Origin: JAWLFY01 sp964462125
Lineage (GTDB): Bacteria; Planctomycetota; Planctomycetia; Pirellulales; Pirellulaceae
DNA length: 13,222 nt
Direction of reading: 5' to 3'
Assembly: GCA_964462125.1 (NCBI GenBank)
Contig: CAYWXT010000153.1
Span: 1 to 13,222 of the forward strand
The notes below the pieces were generated by a model. It was not told the DNA's origin, made no database searches, and was given only the letters and a program-made list of their open reading frames with translations. Made by a program: the position numbers and the translations under genes. Positions 7,171 through 13,222 of this stretch are shown one piece after another; position 1 is the stretch's first letter; every line of letters begins with the position of its first letter.

Positions 7171-7986
7171 ATGATCCGCAAACTTTTATTCGCGGGAGGA
7201 GCTGCGACGCTCCTTTCAACGGTGGCGTTAGGCGTTCCTCTGTGGAGTTATGCCCGTACGGGTACCCAGTGGTTCACTGAGTCGGCGGGCGATCTGGTGC
7301 CACTGGAGTGGGAGCTGAAACGTGCCCGCCAAATGATCACGGATTTGAAGCCTGAGATCGAGGGCAATGCCAAGCGAATCGCCCGGGAGAAGGTGCAGGT
7401 GGCGCGGTTGGAAAAGCAGCTGGCCGAAACCACCGAGCGACTGGCCGAGAGCGAGTCGCACATCCGCCGTTTGGCGGAGGATCTGAGCGATGAGCACGAG
7501 GCCTATCAGTACGCGGGCAAGACGTACACCTCGGCTCAGGTTCAATCGGATTTGGGCAACCGCTTCAAGCGTTTCAAGACTCGCCAGGAGACGGCGAAGA
7601 AACTGGAGCAGATGCTGGCGGCCCGCCAGGCGTCGTTGCGGGCGGCGCATGAGCGAATGGACGCGATGATGGGGGCCAAGGGCCAGCTTGAGGTGGAGGT
7701 GGAGAACTTGCAGGCGCGGTTGGCCTCCCTCCGGGTCGCCCAGACGGCCAGCAAGTTGAACCTGGATGACAGTCAGCTCGCACGCACCCGGGAACTGCTG
7801 GGCGAGATTGCGACGCGTATCGACGTGGAGGAAGAAACCATGAGCCTCGACGTGGAGTACTTTGGGGAGATCGACCTCGACGCCACCTCGGATGAAGAGC
7901 TGCTGGACGAGGTTTCGGGTTACTTTGACGAGGGGGCTGAGTCGAAACCCGGTTCCACGGCGGTGGCGGCGATCGAGTTGGACTGA
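7171..7986 (+). CDS. Membrane-anchored PspA-like coiled-coil protein
   Basis: The protein has 271 residues. One hydrophobic helix at about 5-27 follows a short basic start (MIRK), so it is either a membrane anchor or an uncleaved signal. Residues about 45-110 and 130-225 are long charged coiled coils interrupted by a Tyr-rich turn (EAYQYAGKTYTSAQ, about 110-123). The acidic C-terminal tail (DLDATSDEELLDEVSGYFDE) may bind a partner. Length and helical layout recall PspA/Vipp1 (ESCRT-III-like) proteins, which protect stressed membranes, but those have an amphipathic N-terminal helix rather than a true membrane span. The family call is therefore tentative and rests on layout alone. The start is supported by AAAGGGGA at 7156-7163. 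It is the first gene of the cluster, 27 nt before the FHA-like gene. Confidence 0.8.
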   Translation: MIRKLLFAGGAATLLSTVALGVPLWSYARTGTQWFTESAGDLVPLEWELKRARQMITDLKPEIEGNAKRIAREKVQVARLEKQLAETTERLAESESHIRRLAEDLSDEHEAYQYAGKTYTSAQVQSDLGNRFKRFKTRQETAKKLEQMLAARQASLRAAHERMDAMMGAKGQLEVEVENLQARLASLRVAQTASKLNLDDSQLARTRELLGEIATRIDVEEETMSLDVEYFGEIDLDATSDEELLDEVSGYFDEGAESKPGSTAVAAIELD

Positions 7987-8013
7987 GAGCCTCGCGAGTT
8001 GGATGGAGAACCT

Positions 8014-8592
8014 GTGTGCACCTCCGCTGGCAACGCCGTCGACGCCGAGATGAACCGACGGCTTCGTTGGCAACTGTGGATCGATGGTTGTGCTGGCTAC
8101 TGGTTGCTCGAGGGGAGTCGATGGACTCTCGGGGGGGCGGCTGCGGCCGGGACGGTGGAGATCGCCCTCCTGGCCGACTTGCCTCGCCGAGCCGGACAGA
8201 TCGAGCGCGACGGGGACGACTTTTTCTGGCTCCCTTGCGACCGCGAGCGGGTGCTGCTCCGTGACACTCAGGATTTGCCTGTCGGCGGTTCCGCTCGAAT
8301 GATGTTTGCACGCCCCAGCCGGCTTTGCGGGTCCGCGGTCCTGCGGTCGATGCCCCCGCACCGATTGGCCGATCATGTCGACGGGGTCTTGTTGTTTCAC
8401 CAGACGTTGCTGATCGGCCCGCGCGGTGACTGCCACGTCCGTTGCCCGCACGCGGAATCGACTCTGGTGTTGACCCGGCGTGGCCCGCGATGGCTGGTCA
8501 AGCCAACAGAGGGCGAAGCATTTGTCGAGTTGATGCCCCGGGCGCGAACGACAATCGGAAACGTGGCGATCACGTTGGAGGATCGAAGTTGA
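8014..8592 (+). CDS. FHA-like domain protein (degenerate phosphothreonine reader)
   Basis: A cytoplasmic protein of about 192 residues with no membrane segment. The segment GYWLLEGSRWTLGG...VEIALLADLPRRAGQIERDGDDFFWL has the beta-strand order of an FHA domain, the fold that reads phosphothreonine on kinase partners. The second half (VDGVLLFHQTLLIGP to the C-terminus) looks like a second related beta module ending in TTIGNVAITLE. Canonical FHA residues are altered: Gly-Arg after strand 3 is Gly-Gly, the Ser-x-x-His site is RRAGQ, and the Asn-Gly turn is not evident, so phosphopeptide binding may be lost or changed. I chose GTG 8014 because GGAG sits at 8005-8008, 5 nt ahead; TTG 7999 and ATG 8050 (MNRRLRW) are alternatives. 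Its place before a Ser/Thr kinase supports the assignment. Confidence 0.78.
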   Translation: MCTSAGNAVDAEMNRRLRWQLWIDGCAGYWLLEGSRWTLGGAAAAGTVEIALLADLPRRAGQIERDGDDFFWLPCDRERVLLRDTQDLPVGGSARMMFARPSRLCGSAVLRSMPPHRLADHVDGVLLFHQTLLIGPRGDCHVRCPHAESTLVLTRRGPRWLVKPTEGEAFVELMPRARTTIGNVAITLEDRS

Positions 8593-8732
8593 TGACCGGC
8601 GGCGCCCCATTCGCCGCCACTTGGTGCCTGGAGATTGGGATCTTGAACGATGGCGAAACAACGATGCGGTGCCGGGCAGGGACAGATGGTGGAGTGAGAC
8701 CGCTCGGGCTTTCTTAGGAGAAATAGCAATCC

Positions 8733-10820
8733 ATGGCGGCTTCACTCGATAAACTATGGGCATCCCCCCGTCGTCCCGGTTCCCAGACCGATCGACACAC
8801 CGATCGACCGACGGACAAACAGGGCGCCACCCGGGCAGCGGCGACTGGGGCCGACGCCGCCGATCGCCGATTGCACGAAACGATGTCAAGCGATGCCTCT
8901 TCACCGACGATGACCTTCACGTATCCTCCTGGGGCGACGCCGCTGCCCCGCTATACGATCCGGCGGGGGCTCGGTGTCGGTGGGTTTGGAGAGGTTTATT
9001 TTGCGGTCAGTGAGGCCGGCAAGGAGGTGGCACTCAAGCGAATCCAGCGGAACCTAGAGGTCGAACTGCGGGGCGTGTCCCAATGTTTGAACATCAAACA
9101 CCCCCATCTCGTCGGGTTGCAGGACGTTTGTCACGACCCGTCCGGCCAGGCTTGGGTGGTGATGGAATACATCGCCGGGCCGAGCTTGCGCCAGGTGCTC
9201 GACGAGTCACCACAGGGGCTGGAGGAGGCCCAGGTGCGGCGGTGGTTCTCAGGGATCGGGTCAGCCGTGGCCCATCTGCACGCGGCGGGGCTGGTTCATC
9301 GCGACCTCAAACCGGGCAACGTGTTCGACGATTTGGGGATCGTGAAAGTCGGCGACTACGGGCTCAGCAAGTTCATCTCCGCGTCGCATCGTGGAGGGCA
9401 TACCGAGTCGGTGGGAACCTTCCACTATATGGCTCCCGAAATTGGTCGCGGCGAGTATGGCCGCGAAATCGATATCTACGCGTTGGGGGTGATCCTCTAT
9501 GAGCTGCTCACCGGCGACGTTCCCTTTGATGGGGAGAGCTGTCACGAAATCATCGTCAAGCATCTAACGGCCAAACCCGATCTGAAGGGGATTGCGGAAC
9601 CGTACCGCACCGCCATTTCGCGGGCGCTGGAAAAGGACCCTCGCCAGCGGCCGGAGACGGTCGGCGAACTGCTCGCGCTTCTCGGGATGGATCCAGCTCT
9701 CGGGGCGGATCCAACTCTCGGGATGGATCCAGCGGGACCGACCACGCCCGGCGGAGCGGGCTCCGTCGCAGCGTCCCCAGGGTCCGACTCCGCCGACGTT
9801 TCACCGGAAGCGGTCAGGGAGGAGCCCGTCGCTCGCGCGGTCCGCAACAGCTTTGCCGACTTGGGCCGCTGGTGGTCGTCGCTCGATCGTTCACCCGGGG
9901 CGAAAGCGTTCCTGGTAATCGTCGCGGCCGTGGTCTTGGCGATCAATACGCGTTGGCTGCTGCCGCTGTTGTCGTTGATCGGCATTGTCTACGTCCCCTA
10001 CTACCTTGTTCGCCAGATGTTATTGCACACCACGCCGCAGCCGAGTTATGCCGCGGCGCAGCGGCGGGGCGCCGCGCCATTGGGCGTACCACACCGGCCA
10101 CTGAGCCGCAGTCAATGGCGGCGGCGGATGCGGGGCGAGTTACGGGCCAAGGCCTCCATCGAGCGATTCGCCGAACTGGCGACCTCGTCGGTTGCGTCAA
10201 TCCTTGTTGTGTTGTTCCTGGCATTCCTGACGGCCGTCATCGGCATCCGGAGTGGGCCGGTCGATGCGGTCGCTGTCGCCCCTTACGCATCGATGGCGGT
10301 GGTGGTGATGGTCGCTGCGGTCGGGCTACTCGGCTTGGGCAAGCTTTGGGAACGGAACGAGGGGGAAGGCGTACCGCGCCGGCTCGTCCTGGCCGGCGTG
10401 GGGGCCGGCGTCGGATTGCTCGGCTTTGCAGTGCACCGGTTTCTGATGCTTCCCGGCGGTGACGGGCTGCATGCGCTCCGCTCGCTCGATTGGACCACGC
10501 TGCCGCCGGCGCTGTACGCCGACGGGGTGCCCCGCGCCGCAGCCTGGATGGCCCACTTCGCGATGCTGTTCGCAGCCCTTCGCTGGTGGAAGCCGCTCGA
10601 TCCCTTGCGGCGGGCACGCCTCAGTCTGTGGAGTGTCGCGGTGGCGGTGGTCGGGGATTGGTTCGTGCATCAGTTCCTGCCGATCCCGCAACCGGCCGGA
10701 ATGTTGATCGCTGGCGGAATCGCGATCACCGTCCAGATGTCCGCACCGTGGACCAGCCCCCATATCGCACCGTCTTCCGCTACCGGCCAACCACGTCCCG
10801 CTGGCGGCGGTATCGCTTAA
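8733..10820 (+). CDS. Ser/Thr protein kinase with multi-pass C-terminal membrane domain
   Basis: The protein has 695 residues. The N-terminal extension (1-65) is Arg/Asp/Thr-rich and probably disordered. The Hanks-type kinase domain (about 73-318) has the Gly loop GVGGFGEV (81-88), catalytic Lys102 in VALKRI, catalytic loop HRDLKPGN (189-196, Asp191, Asn196), metal-binding DYG (208-210, Tyr in place of Phe) and APE (234-236). It is therefore probably active. A Gly/Pro/Asp linker with tandem repeats (318-335) follows. Then come about seven or eight hydrophobic helices: two near 392-428 and the rest between about 482 and 670. The basic stretch 455-475 separates the two helix groups. There is no large extracytoplasmic domain, so sensing may use the membrane itself or the protein encoded downstream. 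The start ATG is served by AGGAG at 8716-8720, 12 nt away; ATG 8883 lacks such a site. The next gene starts 16 nt after the stop. Confidence 0.93.
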   Translation: MAASLDKLWASPRRPGSQTDRHTDRPTDKQGATRAAATGADAADRRLHETMSSDASSPTMTFTYPPGATPLPRYTIRRGLGVGGFGEVYFAVSEAGKEVALKRIQRNLEVELRGVSQCLNIKHPHLVGLQDVCHDPSGQAWVVMEYIAGPSLRQVLDESPQGLEEAQVRRWFSGIGSAVAHLHAAGLVHRDLKPGNVFDDLGIVKVGDYGLSKFISASHRGGHTESVGTFHYMAPEIGRGEYGREIDIYALGVILYELLTGDVPFDGESCHEIIVKHLTAKPDLKGIAEPYRTAISRALEKDPRQRPETVGELLALLGMDPALGADPTLGMDPAGPTTPGGAGSVAASPGSDSADVSPEAVREEPVARAVRNSFADLGRWWSSLDRSPGAKAFLVIVAAVVLAINTRWLLPLLSLIGIVYVPYYLVRQMLLHTTPQPSYAAAQRRGAAPLGVPHRPLSRSQWRRRMRGELRAKASIERFAELATSSVASILVVLFLAFLTAVIGIRSGPVDAVAVAPYASMAVVVMVAAVGLLGLGKLWERNEGEGVPRRLVLAGVGAGVGLLGFAVHRFLMLPGGDGLHALRSLDWTTLPPALYADGVPRAAAWMAHFAMLFAALRWWKPLDPLRRARLSLWSVAVAVVGDWFVHQFLPIPQPAGMLIAGGIAITVQMSAPWTSPHIAPSSATGQPRPAGGGIA
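9680..9733 (+). repeat. Three tandem 18-nt repeats in the kinase linker
   Basis: Units TCTCGGGATGGATCCAGC, TCTCGGGGCGGATCCAAC and TCTCGGGATGGATCCAGC run head to tail at 9680-9697, 9698-9715 and 9716-9733. They encode L-G-M/A-D-P-x repeats between the kinase and membrane domains. An 18-nt period keeps frame when copies are gained or lost, so linker length could vary between strains. Confidence 0.93.
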
Positions 10821-10836
10821 TCAAGGAGCATCCTCC

Positions 10837-11523
10837 ATGTTGAATCAGGTCCGATCGGCATCCAACTGGCTGCTGCTTCTGGTCTTTGCCCACGTCACCG
10901 TCATCGGTCAAGGGTGGGCGGCGGAGGAAGAAGCCGGCGGCGCCGCGGTTGAAGGAACCAGCAGCGCTGATGCTGAAGGAATCAGTGGCGCCGATGCCGA
11001 GGGGCTGTCAACCGATCGAGAGCCTGAACCGCCGACCCTGTCGGTCGCCCCAAGCGAACATGTGGTCTATCCCGAAACGCGACCCGCTTGGGTCGATGCG
11101 GAGAACGACCTCGACTCCGACACGCATCGCTGGATCGTGCGGACGATTCCCTGCGATTCCCTCGAGGAATGTGACGATCGATTGGCCGTCGCCTTGAGCG
11201 TTGAAGTTGACAACTACACCTCGCAGCTGATCGGTTCGACCGACGTCGACGGGCTGTTCCCGATCGATGATGATGAGACGATGAAGCAGCTGATCGCGCG
11301 GCGGTACGATGGCACATTGACCCAGGGAAATTTGCCGGCTTTCGAGTCCGCGCTGGAGCTTCGGATCGGGCCTGAGATTCAATCCCAGCTTCGGCGTTCG
11401 TGGCGAAACCAGGAAGTTCGCCGGCGGTTGGGGGCGTTGGGAGTGATCGTGACCGGTGGCTGGGCTTTTCTCGTGGCGGTCGCGACGATCACCGCCGGGC
11501 TGAGCCGTCATCGGGCCGCTTGA
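10837..11523 (+). CDS. Exported, C-terminally membrane-anchored protein, unknown function
   Basis: The protein has 228 residues. A signal peptide (about 1-29: basic start, WLLLLVFAHVTVIG core, cleavage near GWAA) is followed by an acidic low-complexity segment with a repeated SADAEGxS/GADAEGxS unit (about 41-58). A folded region (about 75-190) includes RPAWV (82-86) and two close cysteines, Cys106 and Cys112, that could form a disulfide outside the membrane. The basic stretch RRSWRNQEVRRRLG (186-199) then leads into one hydrophobic helix (about 198-221) and a short tail. I recall similar planctomycete proteins of this layout, with no known function. A good Shine-Dalgarno AAGGAG sits at 10823-10828, 8 nt from the ATG, only 16 nt after the kinase stop. 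It is a plausible extracytoplasmic partner or sensor for the kinase. Confidence 0.88.
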   Translation: MLNQVRSASNWLLLLVFAHVTVIGQGWAAEEEAGGAAVEGTSSADAEGISGADAEGLSTDREPEPPTLSVAPSEHVVYPETRPAWVDAENDLDSDTHRWIVRTIPCDSLEECDDRLAVALSVEVDNYTSQLIGSTDVDGLFPIDDDETMKQLIARRYDGTLTQGNLPAFESALELRIGPEIQSQLRRSWRNQEVRRRLGALGVIVTGGWAFLVAVATITAGLSRHRAA

Positions 11524-11811
11524 AGTCGCCGCTCTTGTTGGACCCCGTGGACACACCCGCTGGAATGAACACGCTTGATCCTCATCCAAGGAAACGAGAC
11601 CGGAAACATCTGTTCGCTGGTTCGTAGCCTTTCGCAATGGTCCGAACTCCGTTCTCTGCCGCCTCGGCGGCCTGGAAGGAGAGGGAAGCCGATGGTCCCC
11701 ACAATCGACCCCCTCTGACGTGGGGAATCCTAGCGATCGGCAGCCGTCGGAATCGCAGTAAAAATGATTGACACTATGCCGCCCGGACCGCTACCTTGGG
11801 GGGCTCCCGTT
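11524..11811. other. Intergenic region after the kinase cluster
   Basis: No gene with a credible start or composition is seen. TCCCCAC (11696-11702) and GTGGGGA (11720-11726) form a 7-bp hairpin with a 17-nt loop. It may terminate the cluster transcript, though no T-tract follows. A TTGACA box occurs near 11769, but no convincing -10 partner was found. Confidence 0.35.
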
Positions 11812-11897
11812 ATCCGCGGCTAAACCGTGGATCAGCCCCATTCACCTCGGTTGACCCGGGGGTTTCCCCCCCAATATCCCCGGTTGAACAGGGGATA
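11812..11897. repeat. Three imperfect palindromes at about 32-nt spacing
   Basis: Copy 1 (11812-11832) has arms ATCCGCGG/CCGTGGAT, copy 2 (11844-11863) ACCTCGG/CCGGGGGT, and copy 3 (11875-11897) TATCCCC/GGGGATA. Centres are C-TAAA, TTGA and TTGAA. Start-to-start spacing is about 32 nt, with about 11 nt between copies. All three share a core near CGG-YTRA-MC. They resemble a REP-type palindromic repeat rather than CRISPR, because the intervals are too short and the repeat itself is palindromic and variable. Confidence 0.7.
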
Positions 11898-11943
11898 ATT
11901 AGTTTGTTACCCGACGGATGTCGTATTCGACGAATTCGCACCG

Positions 11944-12393
11944 ATGCCTGAATCGCTCGACACACCAGCGCACCTATACCGTTTCCTCAACGGGCGTTTC
12001 GTGTCGTTTGATGTCGACAAGTTGCTGCCAGCATTTGCGCCATTCCACTCAGGGATTAACGGCGACGACGGGACTGTTCCACTTCATTTTCCGGGCTTTG
12101 AGGATCGATACGAGCTCCGGCTCGGTGCGGATGCCGTCAACCGTCGCGTGACGCTCACGATCTCACTTCGACTGCCGATCCTCGCTGCTGGATTCTGGTT
12201 CTGTGTGCATTGCCTGATGCGAGATGATTTCGTCGTATTGCTGGCTCCGTCGGAACGCTGTGCGTTTTACGCTAATGAATCGACCCCCTCGCATGTTCCG
12301 TCGTCTGAATTTGACCTCCCTTCCATGCTCACTTACGCTGCTACTCCGGACACGCTGATCACGGCTTTCGTTCAGGAGCACGAAGGCGGGTAA
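11944..12393 (+). CDS. Hypothetical protein, 149 residues
   Basis: I do not recognise this protein. It reads as a soluble alpha/beta protein: an acidic, hydrophobic-patterned N-terminal half (HLYRFLNGRFVSFDVDKLLPAF), a beta-rich middle (YELRLGADAVNRRVTLTISLRLP), and a C-x-x-C-like pair with extra cysteine (FCVHC and RCAFY, about 82-102). There is no signal peptide; the stretch LPILAAGFWFCVHCL is short for a membrane span. The frame upstream is closed by a TAA at 11896-11898 and contains no other start codon, so ATG 11944 is the only choice. It has no clear Shine-Dalgarno site. Base composition looks less GC-rich than the kinase cluster, fitting an accessory region. The stop codon ends exactly where the group II intron on the other strand ends. 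Confidence 0.6.
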   Translation: MPESLDTPAHLYRFLNGRFVSFDVDKLLPAFAPFHSGINGDDGTVPLHFPGFEDRYELRLGADAVNRRVTLTISLRLPILAAGFWFCVHCLMRDDFVVLLAPSERCAFYANESTPSHVPSSEFDLPSMLTYAATPDTLITAFVQEHEGG

Positions 12394-13055
12394 ATCGGGT
12401 AAGGACGACCCTTTCGGGCCGCCCTCCCCACACCACCTAGCATGCGGGTCCGCTACTGGGGCGGTTCGACGAAGCGGAGCACGTTCCGCCCACAGAGTCT
12501 TCAAGCTCAGGACTCCTTGATCGTGTAACCAGGCATTCGGCATCCCGACGCCACTGGCGATGGTTTTGGCCATGTGCCAGGGGCCTTTGCGGCTGCGAGC
12601 GTGTCGGATCGCTTGGCGACGCGGAACACCGAGACGGATGAGCTCCCGGCGGCGCGTGCGGGGGTACCGCCAGCGTTTCCAGTAACACATCCGTAGGCGG
12701 CGACGAATCCACTGGTCGAGCCTATCGAACAGTTTCAGCTGCGACGCTAGCGCGAAGTAGCCCATCCAGCCGCGGACGTAGCGCCGCAGCTCGCCCAGAC
12801 GCCGGGCCATCGAGATGCCCCGGCTACGGCCGGTGATCTCGCGGATGCGACGCTTGAAGCGACGGAGGGACTTCGCCGACACGTTGATCGTGGCCCGGCG
12901 GCCACGAAAGACGAAGCCGAGAAACTCGACGCCGTCGGAGGCCACAATCCGGCTCTTCTCTTGGTTGACCACCAAGCGAAGGGTGCCGGTCAGGTACCGA
13001 GTGATTGAGGCGAACACTCGCTCGGCCGCACGCTGGGACTTCGTGAAGATCACGA
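12163..13055 (-). CDS. Group II intron reverse transcriptase/maturase, C-terminal exon (split by nested intron; stop lost)
   Basis: Matches the end of intron-encoded reverse transcriptases. It starts at L-V-I-F-T-K-S, the residues that normally follow the catalytic YADD. Then come NQEKSRIV and FLGFVF (RT blocks 6-7), the maturase X domain with RRLGELRRYVRGWMGYF and IRRRLRMCYWKRW, and a terminal SRKGPWHMAKT...NAWLHDQGVLSLKTLW. YADD and everything before it are absent, because the inner intron interrupts the gene at 13055/13056. Family similarity ends near LRRTA (about 12465). After that the frame runs on to 12163, antisense over the 149-codon gene, in a composition unlike a maturase. A TAG lies one frame away at about 12455, just after a run of four C, so a one-base gain may have removed the true stop. 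Function requires splicing of the inner intron. Confidence 0.85.
12394..12425 (-). ncRNA. Outer intron 3'-terminal stem-loop (probable domain VI)
   Basis: Minus-strand arms AGGGCGGCCC (12425-12416) and GGGTCGTCCT (12411-12402) pair over 10 bp with two G-U pairs around a GAAA tetraloop. TACCCGAT then ends the intron, with candidate branch-point A at 12400. Confidence 0.6.
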
Positions 13056-13095
13056 GTCGAGTAGCCCGGGGGAATTGCACCCCCAGGCTCTCACA
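13056..13095 (-). ncRNA. Group II intron domain VI and 3' splice site (inner intron)
   Basis: GCCTGGGGG (13088-13080) pairs with CCCCCGGGC (13072-13064) around TGCAATT. TACTCGAC follows and ends the intron in AC. The candidate branch-point A is at 13062, seven nucleotides from the end. Confidence 0.85.
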
Positions 13096-13129
13096 GAACC
13101 GGACGTGAACCTCTCAGCTCATCCGGCTC
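13096..13129 (-). ncRNA. Group II intron domain V (inner intron)
   Basis: Exactly 34 nt on the minus strand. GAGCCGGA pairs with TCCGGTTC (8 bp, one G-U). Then TGAGCT pairs with GGTTCA around a GAGA (GNRA) tetraloop, with a two-base CG bulge on the 3' side. The AGC catalytic triad is at positions 2-4. All are defining features of domain V. Confidence 0.93.
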
Positions 13130-13222
13130 CTATTGTCCAGCCGCGGGACGAATTCCATGCGACCATAACACGAAGAGGTTCGGTTCGCGGCGGGCCACAC
13201 GGCCCAGCCAGTGAACCGCCTG
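13130..13222 (-). CDS. Inner-intron maturase, last 30 residues (5' truncated by window)
   Basis: The frame is open from the window edge to a TAG at 13132-13130 and reads QAVHWLGRVARREPNLFVLW followed by SHGIRPAAGQ. The R-R-E-P-x-L-F-x-x-W pattern is the usual end of group II intron maturases lying next to domain V, and domain V starts at the next base. The fragment is too short to assign an intron class. Confidence 0.75.
   Translation of the reverse strand, partial: QAVHWLGRVARREPNLFVLWSHGIRPAAGQ

Larger units (their letters stand above)
12394..13222 (-). mobile_element. Outer group II intron, 3' part, interrupted by a second intron
   Basis: On the minus strand this holds the C-terminal part of a group II intron reverse transcriptase/maturase (13055 down to about 12460), then an RNA stem-loop ending in TACCCGAT. 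That gives a 3' terminus at 12394 with an A seven nucleotides from the end, the usual branch-point place. The 5' part lies outside the window. Between 13056 and the window edge a second group II intron is inserted. A canonical 34-nt domain V for this outer copy could not be folded with confidence. Confidence 0.75.
13056..13222 (-). mobile_element. Inner group II intron, 3' part (runs off the window)
   Basis: Minus strand order: maturase C-terminus (13222-13130), domain V (13129-13096), domain VI and 3' end CTACTCGAC (13056). The next base begins the interrupted reverse transcriptase of the outer intron. The exact 34-nt domain V and the fixed distance from branch A to the end support a complete, possibly active 3' end. 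Confidence 0.85.

Noticed and set aside
6834..7181. Open frames on both strands (115 and 79 codons) in the region before the kinase cluster
   Set aside because: No ribosome site, unnatural composition, and the minus frame overlaps the start region of the well-supported gene at 7171.
7228..8904. A 558-codon open frame on the minus strand opposite the PspA-like and FHA-like genes
   Set aside because: It is Arg/Gln/His-rich with no recognisable domain and no ribosome site. It is the high-GC shadow of genes whose plus-strand products have clear family features.
11812..11897. CRISPR array
   Set aside because: Repeats diverge strongly, are themselves palindromic, and the intervals of about 11 nt are far below spacer length; no cas gene is present.
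13057..13080. Start codon ATG at 13080 for the reverse transcriptase fragment
   Set aside because: It lies inside domain VI of the inner intron, so the first residues are intron RNA read by chance and not protein family sequence.

Overview
The window looks like chromosome from a GC-rich planctomycete, probably of the Pirellulaceae type. This rests on gene content and was not tested by a search. The supporting features are a secreted CxPxR sulfatase, an FHA-like protein beside a polytopic membrane Ser/Thr kinase, a membrane-anchored PspA-like coiled-coil protein, and an exported C-terminally anchored protein of a type I associate with this phylum.

Layout. Positions 1-1166 (+) hold the 3' end of a TrkH/KtrB potassium channel subunit and its TrkA/KtrA-type RCK regulator. 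Convergent to them, a two-gene minus-strand unit (5610 down to 1179) encodes an exported sulfatase followed by a P2-type cation ATPase. Next comes a small-heat-shock module. The Hsp20 gene (5909-6364) lies behind a textbook sigma-54 promoter. A 62-residue protein gene (6677-6489, minus) lies behind a second sigma-54-like promoter with the same spacing. The two genes converge on a 28-nt perfect palindrome with a T-tract. A four-gene plus-strand cluster follows (7171-11523): an anchored PspA-like coiled coil, a degenerate FHA-like protein, a DYG-variant Ser/Thr kinase with a multi-pass membrane domain, and a secreted C-terminally anchored protein. It reads as one envelope-signalling system of unknown trigger.

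From 11524 the character changes. There is a gene-poor stretch with three regularly spaced imperfect palindromes (11812-11897), then an unrecognised 149-codon gene (11944-12393), then mobile DNA. The right end (12394-13222, minus strand) is best read as nested group II introns. The outer intron ends at 12394, one base past the stop codon of the 149-codon gene. Its reverse transcriptase is split, apparently just after the YADD catalytic motif, by a second group II intron. The inner intron's domains V and VI and the last 30 codons of its own maturase are visible before the window ends.

How the parts relate: the left third handles cations (K+ uptake, export of a divalent cation) and sulfated substrates. 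The centre combines a sigma-54-controlled chaperone response with a kinase/FHA/PspA-like envelope circuit. The right end is a landing zone for retroelements.
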